From positions 513,501-577,500 of the forward strand of contig WPIO01000124.1 of NCBI GenBank assembly GCA_009760855.2: a stretch of 64,000 nt of DNA, read 5' to 3'. Under the pieces are notes generated by a model. The model was not told where the DNA came from and ran no database searches. It saw nothing but the letters and a program-made list of their open reading frames with translations. Positions 55,029 to 64,000 of the stretch are shown in pieces; the stretch's first letter is position 1; each line of letters begins with the position of its first letter. Both the position numbers and the translations under genes were made by a program. This stretch comes from Cristatella mucedo (lineage: Eukaryota; Bryozoa; Phylactolaemata; Cristatellidae).

Positions 55029-56960
55029 CTTTTACTGGCCAACGCTATGAGGTCTGAATCCCCAGATGTTGATGGCTCAGCCTAAAGTGTTCAGCCTTCT
55101 TTAGTGAAAAAATTGTGCACATTCGTGCCTCCATTAGGCCCCCTCCGACTAAAGCAATCGCGGTTCCACAACCTGTGACCTTCCTTACAAGGTTCTCCTA
55201 GGTTTCTGCATGCGATGTGGCTACCTTAATAAGGTCTAGCAAAACGAGCTCGTCTCCTGAAGACCCTATGCCCTCATCTCTGTGATCTTCACTAGCAGAC
55301 CAAATTAGCCCTGCCATAACCAAGATTTTTAATGCTTCTTTGGGAAAAGGGGTCGTCCCCAAATCATTAAAATTGCCAATCGTTAGACCTATTCTTAAAA
55401 AGCCTAGATTAGACACAGAGGTCCTTGCAAATTATCGCCCGGTTTCCCTTCTTCCTTTCTTATCAAAGATTCTTGAAAAGATTGTTGCTAAGCAGTTGGT
55501 TGAACATATTGAAAATAATGGAATGTCAGATACATTTCAATCGAGGTTCAAGAAGCAGCACTCTACTGAAACTGCTCTCCTCCGTGTTAACAATAACATT
55601 CTACGTGGCAACGACGACGGGAATGTCACTGCCCTAGCTCTGCTAGATCTGTCTGCGGCCTTCGATACCATTGATCACGATTTTCTTCTTGAATGATTGA
55701 GAACAGCCATCGGTCTGGCAGTCTGGCAGACGAAGCACTGGCGTGGTTTAAATCGTATTTGTCTGATCGTGTTCAATCCGTATCGTGTGTGGGTCAGGTC
55801 TCACACACGAGAAGGGTCACCTGTGGAGTCCTTCAAGGGTCTGTACTCGATCCCTTGCTGTTCTCAATTTATACACAATCTCTGGGAAAAGTGATTAAGG
55901 CCCATGGAATAGGATATCACGTCTATGCCGACGATACTCTGCTGTCTTTGTCGTTCACACTGTCAGAATCTGTTGCGGCAACTGAGAAACTGGATGCTTG
56001 CCTTGCCGATATTCAATCCTGGATGTCGGAAAACTTCCTGAAATTAAATGACGATAAAACCAAACTGCTGCTCATAGGACACCTAAACTTGTGGCTGGAT
56101 TAAAAGGCTTTGCTTTTCCAATAGGTGATGCTATTGCGCGACCATCACCACGTGCTCGAAATCTAGGTGTCGTGTTAGATAACTGCCTCAATTTTAAAAC
56201 TTCATTCAGATAACTGCCTCCAGCTAGCCATGACGTCCGATCCCTATCCAAGATTAGGAGATGTCTTCCACAGTGGCTTACTAAGATATTTAACTAACTC
56301 CTTAGTTCTGTCTCGGCTTGATTATTGTAATTCCCTTTTGGTTGGGCTACCAAAGAAAGCAATTAGACCACTGCAGCTGAATATGAATATGGCTGCAAGG
56401 CTAGTCTTCAAGCCCCAGCGGTTTGAGCACGTGTCTTCTTTGCTAAAAGAGCTAGGTGCCAGTTGCGCAACGGATACAGAGCAAATTTCTTACGCTGACC
56501 CACAAGGCCCGCCACGGCTTGGCTCCTTCATACCAAGCTGAACTGCTGCATCAGTTTCAGCCTGTTCGCGCCCTCAGGTCCTGTGTGGACAATAAATTAG
56601 CTGTTCCATTCCTCCGCCTAAAGACCGTTGGCGACAGAAGCTTTAGCTCTGCAGGTCTAGACTGTCGAACTCGCTTCCACAATTCTCACGCAACGACAAC
56701 TACTCTTCTACTGCCGACTATGGCTCATCCTTTTCAGCGGTCCTGAGCTGCTACTTCCATGCTACTCACTACCTCAACTGCTCTCCTGACTCTGCTATGC
56801 TTCCCACTTTCTCTTTGCTGCGTGAGACGAAGTCTGTTGGCTACCGAATGCGTACTGAAAGCCACTTAGGCTGTGAGTGCGCTATACAAAATTCTCCTGC
56901 GTAACACCCACATGCTCTTTATGACTTTGTGGAGTTACAGACGGAGATACATTACATCCG
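55029..56960 (+). mobile_element. Longest LINE-B copy, linker to 3' tail, private to the right arm
   Basis: The linker (SLADQISPAITKIFNASLG-like segment at about 55,280-55,340) is followed by fingers (55,340-55,696: VRPILKKPRLDTEVLANYRP, then LLDLSAAFDTIDHDFLLE), palm (55,693-56,103: CGVLQGSVLDPLLFSIYTQS and the catalytic YHVYADDTLLSLSF), thumb (RLDYCNSLLVGLPKKAIRPL) and the C-terminal domain to ESHLGCE. The 3' UTR ends in GATACATTACAT. Stops and frameshifts near 55,690, 56,100, 56,460 and 56,660 disable it. No endonuclease is present. Confidence 0.92.
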
Positions 56961-57994
56961 GAGCTGCTTCAACCATTTACAACAAATAATCCTGCTTGCT
57001 TGCCACTCAGTTGAAGACCATGCAATAACCCGAGGCCAGTTAATAATGACTGAGGCCGTCAGCCCCTGCAGTCAGACTTCAAGTGTGTATCTGAGAGGCA
57101 TGCCACTCACGAAGTGTAACTACAAGTGTAACTACAGCCCTTTGGCTCGGTGTTGGTAGCATATCACTATGGAATGGGGACATAAGCCCCTCAGCTATAG
57201 TGCCACCTTTAATCATGGTTTCCTAAAAGTGATACAGGGTTGAAGGATGGAACACACTGTCCGCATGATATATTTTCGAGTTAAGGTCATACCGACCCAG
57301 CCGGAAAGTTTCCTATTATCTGTTCTGTCAGCATCTAGGACCTGTCTCGTGTACTCCCACAGATGCAGGCGTGGAAGGTGGCCAGTGCCCGAGGTCAATG
57401 AAGACCGAGCTGACTAGATCAGAGAGGTCTCTCTTACACTTGGTGGCATTCGAAGTACGTTAAAGCTTCTCGATCTCAAAGAATGCTACTGCAGCTCTCT
57501 CTGCTGCCGCTTACTTCAGCTTCTGCTTTCCGATGCTGCTTTCTGCTTGATTGAAATCCAGAGCTTAGGAAATCCAGAGCTTAGGAAGTATGTATTCCTC
57601 ATAATACCAAGCCTATACTTTTAAGGGAGGCAATCTTTCATCAGCGATGGGTAAGTGGCAAATTTACAGCCGGCAAGACAAAGAACCGATGCGTTGAAAA
57701 CTTGCAGCCCTCAAATCACATTGACACCTAGGTCCATTTATTGGTTTCCAGCACAATAGACCACCTTAAAGACTGCATTCGACAGAAACACCTGCTGTAC
57801 AACTTAGGCAGGGTAAGGGCAGCTAGATTCGAGTCAGAATTCTCTAATGCCTATTGTCAGTCGGAAGATTCAGTAAGGATACTCTGGAGGAAGGCTGGAT
57901 TGACAAATCAGGTGCACCGACCATCAAAACGCTGCCCTCAAAACAATGCTTTATGATGCTAAGGATACTCTGAGGATTGACTGCTCAGAGGACA

Positions 57995-58105
57995 GCTGGA
58001 TTGAGCCGTGATGGCGGTTGCTTTCACGACCTCGGTCCCGAGGTGGTGGGTCCGATTCCTTCGGTGGACGATCCTTTATCGCCACTGCAATATTTATTTA
58101 TTGAC
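57995..58105 (+). mobile_element. SINE2, truncated, private to the right arm
   Basis: GAGCCGTGATGGCGGTTGC (head), CACGACCTCGGTCCCGAGG and GGGTCCGATTCC (B-box-like) lead to GGTGGACGATCC..CGCCACTGCAA and a TATTTATTTA end. It is flanked by two copies of a roughly 60-base segment containing GGTGCACCGACCATCAAAAC (57,911 and 58,111), of which the left arm has one. Confidence 0.82.
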
Positions 58106-59914
58106 AAAACAGGTGCACCGACCATCAAAACGCTGCTCTCAAAACCATACTGTGTGATGCTGACGATTCAGGGTAGTCGTTCGTAAAACAATTCAGTGTG
58201 ACAAATTGCACGTGATGAAAGCATTAACGAGCCTGACAGTTGCTAGCTACAACTGCTACTGCGGCCTAGGCCTTCGCTAGACTTTCTCAACTGCAACCCC
58301 TCCCAGCACCGGTGCCGCCCCCACACAGCTGCTCGTGCTTGAAGCTTCTGTCTTTCTATCAATGCCGGTAGATTTTCCCCCTGCCACATGCACCTACATA
58401 CCTCATAACCTACAACCATTCACAGCAAGTAACCCTGCATGCACGTCACAGAGCTTAAGAGCATGCCACATCTCGGAGCCAGTAAATAATGACTGTGGCT
58501 GTTAGCTGCAGCAGCCAGACTTTTGGTATGTATCAGAGAGGCGCAGCAGTCCCGACTGGTCTTATGCAGACGCACTGTGCTGTAACCAAGCACGACAGCC
58601 CTTCGTTTTCCTTCTGACAGCTTCTCCCGAAAAAGATGTGAGACAGGTACTGACATATTAGCCCAAACCTGAAAAAATGGACACACAATCGGCGCCTATT
58701 TAGGAGGAAAGTTGAGAGAAACGCTTATTAGAATTTTTATAGGTAGAAACCGGCTTTAAGGATGCACTGTGCTGTAAGCCAGCATATTTGCTCATCGCCG
58801 ACATACTCGAGGCATTCTTGGCACCTTCGGATATCTGAGGAAATTACACGGCACTTGCAGGGGTGCTAGTCCTTGCTGACATGCGAAAAATCGGTGAAGA
58901 CATAGCTAAAGGCATGTAAGTGCAGTACCAATTCATGTAGGTATTGATACACGGGAGCTTTGAAGAGCTCCCGTACCTTACGATAACAAGTTCATAGTAA
59001 TAGTATGGAGAAATCTATTAGACAGAGTGCGGCTACAGGCATCTACCAGCAGCCATGATGTACACAAACTCTCACAAGACTCAAACCGGCTTTACACGTT
59101 GAGTCTTGCTTTATACCTACTTTAGTCCTTGGCGTAGGCATCACTTGTATTGGATTCCAAGAATTGAAATGCGTTTAACCAGTCGACGCTCCTACTTGCC
59201 GACCTTGACTTTCTTCCTAGTTAGGGCGTATAGACTATCGATTTAGGAAACGTTGATGACTGTTCAGCCCACTGCACCCTTCTCTCATGCTGGAGGCTGG
59301 TATGAAACGCAGTTTCCCCGGAAAGCCCCCGGGCGTCACCAACAGAAGATGAGTTCACCGCTGCATTTATCGTTGTAAATTAGATTGTGAATATTGTATA
59401 TAAAATGAAGATTCGGACATACAAAATTTTTTGGGAACGTGCGATGTGCTACGTAATGTAAGCTGCTATTGGTGGGTGTGTGTAGCGCTAAGTACTGTGT
59501 GCCGTTATTGGTTTATGGGTAGATTAAATAAACACATGTATTTTTGGCGTATAAAATTTTTAAGCCGTGGCGACAACCCGTGCGTATCCCGTGTTCAGAG
59601 ACTCGCTCTGAACGCCTCACTACAGCTCAAGCCTACGGAAGTATACCATTTTTTTATTTTGACTGTGAGGTGTACGTGAAGAGCTCCAGGGCTTCAATTG
59701 GCTGGCTATTACAACTAGGAGCCATAAAGTAGAAGCAGCTTCTCCTTCGTGGGAGCCTTCGATTTTGCTTTTGCCCTCTAAGTGTGGTGACAGTTAGTTA
59801 CGTAATAGACAAAATCTTCGGACAAGGGCAAAAACCAACGCCGATTTAATAACAAAGTCAATATTGTAATCGCAGCTCTAGTTAAGACCTAATCTAGACT
59901 CAGCATCAGAACTT

Positions 59915-60445
59915 AGTTCTACTTCTTGGTCAAGATTCGGGCAAGACTTAGCAAACGGCTAGTCGTAGGCACACTAAAAGGGCATGTCTTCTTAGGTGAG
60001 CGCCATGGCACATTAGGTAAGGCTGTTGCCTTCGAATCCTGCGGTGGACGATCCTGTATTGCCACTGCAAGCGGTGATAATAGCCTATACAAAAAAGGCT
60101 GATTAAATCAGCTAGTATATTTTATTCTTCATTGCTTTGGAAAACATGGCGGACGACTTGATCCGCGATATCATCGCACAAGAGTGCCGCTGCATGATTA
60201 TCTTGGAGCCAGTCATATTAGAATCAGGTAGTGCGGTGGCAGGCGTTGAAAGTAATCGTGGAAGGTTCGAAATCATCGAAAGGTGCATCTCGGAAGGCCA
60301 TTTTCCACCTCTTTAAGAAAAGCAGCTTTCTCATGAGCACCATGAGGTAGAGCGAGTATGAAGACTGACCTTGTAAACTTTCTAGACAATGGAAAACCGA
60401 AGTAGGTAGGAAGCAGGTAGAAAGCAAGATTCGCCGTTTCAAACC
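59915..60445 (+). repeat. Dispersed repeat R, copy 2, split by SINE2
   Basis: See copy 1 at 49,300-49,720 for the shared blocks. The order is interrupted between GGCATGTCTTC and TTCATTGCTTTGG by SINE2, and TCTTC repeats on both sides. Confidence 0.75.
59995..60125 (+). mobile_element. SINE2 inserted in repeat R
   Basis: GCGCCATGGCACATTAGGTA (head, shortened by loss of the GACCTCGGCCCCGAGG part), CCTTCGAATCCTGCGGTGGA, TTGCCACTGCAAGCGGTGAT, CTATACAAAAAAGGCTGATT and AAATCAGCTAGTATATTTTA. Confidence 0.85.
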
Positions 60446-60449
60446 CGGA

Positions 60450-60840
60450 TTTCAGACTAGAGCACAACTATTCACCTTATATGCTGACTTGACCATAGAT
60501 TGTCGCAAAACCGGTGCAAATTTATTAGAAGTTAGGAAACGCCAATAATGAAGATCAGTCAAAATCTGGGTAACTTTCACTACATTCTTTAAATACAACC
60601 TTGAGGAGTTCGCAGAAATAATGGCACTCTAACGTCATGTCACACTTTTTACCAACCACTGCAAATTCTTCTTTGAATAAATGGAACTAGTGGCATAAAA
60701 AACGCACATGAAAGCGAGAAATGTAGCACATTTTGTAATTTCTACCCCAATCATTCTCTCGGATTGGCTGGTTACAATTTGTCACACTTCCTAGATCTTT
60801 TAAAGTCACAGTCAATACAGCAGAATAGGATGAACTTGGC
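60450..60840. other. Unassigned sequence
   Basis: No gene, RNA or repeat recognised. Confidence 0.3.
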
Positions 60841-60845
60841 CATCA

Positions 60846-61028
60846 ATGGCTCACTAGGTTAGGTGGTTGCTTTTCACGACCTCGGCCCCGAGGTCGTGGG
60901 TTCGAATCCTGCGGTGGGCGATTCTATATTTCCACTGCAAGCAGTGGTGATAGGATCGCCCACCGTAAAGGCTCTTCTGTCGCTATACAAAAAGAGGCTG
61001 TTAAATCAGCTAGTATTTATTTATTCCT
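60846..61028 (+). mobile_element. SINE2, best preserved copy (tRNA-derived)
   Basis: A box TGGCTCACTAGG at 60,847-60,858 and B box GGTTCGAATCC at 60,899-60,909, both close to the pol III consensus and 52 bases apart, as in tRNA genes. The inner stem CCTCGGCCCCGAGG lies between them. The body has CCACTGCAAGCAGTGG (a palindrome) and GGCTCTTCTGTCGCTATACA, and the end is AAATCAGCTAGTATTTATTT. It is not a functional tRNA: the acceptor stem and anticodon arm cannot be folded convincingly. Confidence 0.9.
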
Positions 61029-61494
61029 CATCTAATTAAAAACGCCATTGTCCTGGGGAATTAATAATTCAGAAAAAATGCATACAAATCACATCATATA
61101 CCCGCTTCCTATAGTTTTGCCAGCTGTCTAATTTCACATCGTTTTGTTCGTCCTGCTATGTTCCTACTAATCGACATCCAATACACTGTATGTCTTCATT
61201 ATAATCGTAGTACAGTCGGAAGAAATGTTCTTGAAAAACATATTTCAAAATATATGCCTGCAGTAGACAATGTGTTTGGCAATCGAACTCCTCTCTAAAC
61301 TCCTCCTGAGATCATCATATATTGATAGGGGATACCCAATTTCAGGGATACTGAAACTCAAGCTGTAATGTTACAAATAATTGTCCGGAGGACAGGCGAT
61401 TTTAGGCATGAGATTCATGAGGTGTGAAACTCATCAAGCATCGTTTAGCCCCCTCACCCAGGGTTGTCGAAGTATTAGAATATCCGCGCTTGTA

Positions 61495-63840
61495 CTACAA
61501 ACAGACAGGCTGCTTCCTTCACAAATATTCTTGATTATTTTACAAGCTAAACGTTACAAACATGGTGACTTCTAAGATTCTACGAGATTAGTCTCTGTAT
61601 TTCCTTTCGAAAATATTTATCCCCATTATTGCACGTTGAAGTTGAATCCCTCTCTCAAGAATTCCAACTCTGTGCAGACCGTAGCATTGTCACCATGATG
61701 TAATAAACTATTAAGGTTGCGACATTATTAGCTTAAATTTACCTAAGATGACAGAATACAAGCACTTGGAACACGAAATTCCGTAACTGCTGAATATAAG
61801 AGCAGTTCCTTTAGAGAAAATTGGTTTGACCTTTAGAAACCAGGGGATTCGCTCCGTGCTAAAATGCCAACTTCATTCACAGTGTCGTCAATATACATTC
61901 CATTAGTGATTCTGTTGGCTAGGTAACCAACGAAGCTAACTTGTTATTATGGGTAAAAATGTGTGCGAGTTCTGACCCTACACTTAAAAGCACTACTCCA
62001 CTATAGACCTTTAAAGTTACAATGCTGGTTTTCCTAGGGGGCTAGACCGAAAGCTACACCCATAATGCTGCTATCCTAGAAAGACCCTTCAATTATTACG
62101 GTCATCAATTTGAGCTTTACATAATTGCAAGCATGACCTTGACTTTGACTTTGGACAGCCTCCAGTGTTATGGCAATAAGCTGTTGGGCATTTTTTAAGC
62201 TTCTCTACAGCGTGTTTTATCATCCCTCGGCTAATTATTGTATATAAATAATTTTTGAGTGCATCCAATTTTCAGCTTGGTATGCCAGTGACATCTCGCC
62301 GAAATCTCTACACATCAACGTGACAACTCTGCTCGAGTGTTCTTTGCCTACGAGGACGTGTGAAGCCCTTGCTATAGTCCATAGGTACGTCATCGCCTCT
62401 TTACCGGTGTCTGCCGGTATACTGGAGACTTGTCAATACTTGGATTATTGCATAGGATATTCATAAGCAAACTCTGATTTGCATGGTGTATGATAATTGT
62501 TAACAGCGCATCTTTCAGATTTGACACGAAAGCTCATCTGAAACATTACACAATACAAAAGAGGATCATTTCTGCGGCGTGGCATGCATACTTGGCTTTA
62601 CGGTGTCAGCGTTACTAATGATGTCTGTCATCATCGTCATACTGATTTGGAGGAAAGGCAAGAACTGCCTAATCGCATCTGAATCGGCTTCTCCGTACTC
62701 TAGCTATTGTGATCTCCTTACACTCACTGTACGCTAAAACCTCGTGGTTTACTGTTTTAGCTTGCAAAGAACATCGTCCGAGGTAAGTAACAGAAGCAAT
62801 AGTTACAAACTGCTCATGACATTGTTAACCAAATGTATATCCGGGTACTGAGCTTAATTATGAAGATGCCCGTGAGTACCTATGACTTTGCATCCAAAAG
62901 AACATTATTATCATGCTGAAATGAAATAAAGTATTTCGCCAGCTATTTAACACCGTGATATGACATTGTAAAAAAGAATATATTTTATTATCATTCAAGC
63001 TCTGTAGTAACGGCTTTGGTCATATTTCATGACTTCAAAAATTTGTAAAGATAGAATGCATTACTGCCATCCTTTATTTGCTACTGCACCTTGGACTGTA
63101 ATAAGAATTCCAATTTTAATGTAAACTATGAGCAAGTTTGGGGCTGGCAGTCTACATAATAAATAACTAGCTGATTAAACAGCCTCTCTTTGTATAGCGA
63201 CAGAAGAGTCTTTACGACTATCACCACCGCTTGCAGTGACGATAAAGGATCGCCCACCACAGGATTCGAACCCACGACCTCGGGACCGAGGTTATGAAAA
63301 CCAACCGCCTTACCTAGTGAGCCATTACGGCATACATATTGTACGCACTGAATAATTCACTGATTATTGCACTGAACTAATCCTCCGAAGTATGTAACAA
63401 TTATGTACGCACTGATTAATACACTCACTCTAAACTAATAGTCCGAAGCATTAGCTTCCTAAATTCAAGGAAAGACCCTGTATAACAATTGTAAATATTC
63501 AGAACTCCCATGTGGCATCTGATAAATAGGCTAAATGCTCTTGCTTTTTTAACGAGGGAAGCCTGATTGAGCGGTAATTTTGGACGCTGAAGGAGATCAA
63601 TTCGGAACTTTGAAGAATTACGTCACTGGAGCACTGCCGCTCAGCTTGGTTAAGTTAACACAAAGAATTGTGTCTTTCCCGACTCGCAAGTCACCATGAG
63701 CCCATGACCTCGTCTAAATTGGAATTGCAATACATATATGCTAGCCTATATTGAACAAGTAAATTTTAAACGTATGTAACAGTTTTAATTAAATCTTAAG
63801 GACTTTGTCAATCTATGAGCTCAAATTAATAATATCCTTT
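61495..63840 (-). repeat. Palindrome right arm, segments 1 and 2, contiguous
   Basis: Reverse complement of left-arm 34,270-36,402 plus 40,480-40,905 without the intervening LINE cluster. The join corresponds to CTTGTTATTATGGGTAAAAA at about 61,940. It lacks the LINE-A found at 35.5-35.9 kb and carries a private SINE2 at 63,162-63,331. No coding capacity is seen. Confidence 0.87.
63162..63331 (-). mobile_element. SINE2 copy, private to the right arm
   Basis: On the minus strand it has an A-box region (ATGGCTCACTAGGTAAGG), the stem CCTCGGTCCCGAGG, the B box GGTTCGAATCC, GGTGGGCGATCC and the family 3' end AATCAGCTAGTTATTTATT. It is nearly full length. Confidence 0.88.
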
Positions 63841-63849
63841 AATTTGTGC

Positions 63850-63872
63850 ATATATATATATATATATATATT
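63850..63872. repeat. (TA)n microsatellite
   Basis: About 11 TA units at the junction of the palindrome arm and a LINE-A fragment. Confidence 0.95.
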
Positions 63873-63874
63873 GA

Positions 63875-64000
63875 AATATAGGTGTCATATTCCAAAGCGA
63901 CCTCTCGTTAGACGACCATATCAGCTCCACAGTCAAATCTGCCTATTTTCAGCTTCATAACATTGCTAAAACTCGGGCTTGCTTAGATAAGGATACCACG
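63875..64000 (+). mobile_element. LINE-A thumb fragment, runs off the window
   Basis: Encodes the segment equivalent to GVIFQSDLSLDDHISSTVKS and IRACLDKDTT in an almost undamaged form. It is cut by the right edge of the window, so the rest of this copy lies outside. Confidence 0.88.

Larger units (their letters stand above)
54772..59530 (-). repeat. Palindrome right arm, segment 3, split by LINE-B
   Basis: Reverse complement of left-arm segment 3 (42,305-45,228). It consists of 54,772-55,028 and 56,961-59,530, with a LINE-B of about 1.93 kb between. SINE2 and a local duplication at 57.9-58.2 kb are further private changes. Landmarks on the plus strand include CTGGCTCAGCC-like ATATTTGGCTCAGCCAA (54,942), AACCATTTACAACAAATAAT (56,971), GGGAGCTCTTCAAAG as reverse complement (58,952-58,970) and the GGAAACGTTGATGAC block (59,247). 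Confidence 0.87.
59535..61490. other. Right-arm interval without left-arm match
   Basis: Corresponds to the place of LINE-B (40,906-42,165) in the left arm, where the equivalent sequence appears lost. It holds repeat R copy 2, two SINE2 copies and unassigned sequence. The small frames near 59,431-59,732 carry no recognisable domain. Confidence 0.5.

Noticed and set aside
60846-61028. Functional tRNA gene
   Set aside because: A and B boxes are good, but the body continues into a shared SINE 3' region, and the same unit occurs several times in the window.
34270-63840. Palindrome as an assembly artefact
   Set aside because: The arms differ by many substitutions and by private insertions of kilobase size, which a fold-back or haplotype mis-join would not produce.

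Overview
The window is a gene-poor, repeat-dominated stretch of a eukaryotic nuclear genome, most likely an invertebrate animal. The pointers are L2/CR1-type non-LTR retrotransposons with (ATT)n tails, tRNA-derived SINEs, long (TC)n/(GA)n/(TA)n microsatellites, and one candidate gene with GT-AG introns, a TATA box and an AATAAA signal. There are no operons, bacterial-type genes, rRNAs or CRISPR arrays. The species cannot be named from the sequence alone.

Most readable protein is decayed reverse transcriptase from two LINE families, named LINE-A and LINE-B here. LINE-A copies end in a short conserved terminal hairpin followed by (ATT)n. LINE-B copies end in an (ACATT)-type tail. No copy is intact: all carry stops, frameshifts, truncations or later insertions. 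Two SINE families occur. SINE1 has a 3' end resembling the LINE-A terminus. SINE2 has good pol III A and B boxes. Elements are nested: LINE-A in LINE-B (2.5-4.9 kb), SINE1 in LINE-A (24.7 and 29.4 kb), LINE-B in LINE-A (36.8 kb) and LINE-B in other repeat (55.0-57.0 kb).

Layout. 0-13 kb: LINE fragments separated by unrecognised sequence. 13.45-14.17 kb: the only convincing non-transposon gene candidate, encoding a 43-residue Gly/Ala/Lys/Pro-rich peptide from a small three-exon model. 9.85-10.25 and 16.0-17.8 kb: a degenerate tandem repeat with a period near 170-180 bp. 17.8-18.65 kb: a GC-rich leader-like module whose relative lies at 47.9-48.7 kb, also just downstream of a tandem repeat (period about 489 bp). 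18.7-27 kb: microsatellites, sparse LINE/SINE fragments and unrecognised sequence. 27.2-33.6 kb: a dense run of LINE-A copies, including the longest one.

34.3-63.8 kb: the main structural discovery. The left part (34.27-46.93 kb) and right part (about 50.0-63.84 kb) are collinear inverted copies of each other, forming an imperfect palindrome of about 29 kb around a spacer of about 3 kb. The arms are clearly diverged. Each carries private insertions of LINEs, SINEs and expanded microsatellites, so each arm serves as the empty-site control for insertions in the other. The palindrome may continue past the right edge of the window.

Alignments were made by eye, so boundaries are good to roughly 5-30 bases unless a motif fixes them.
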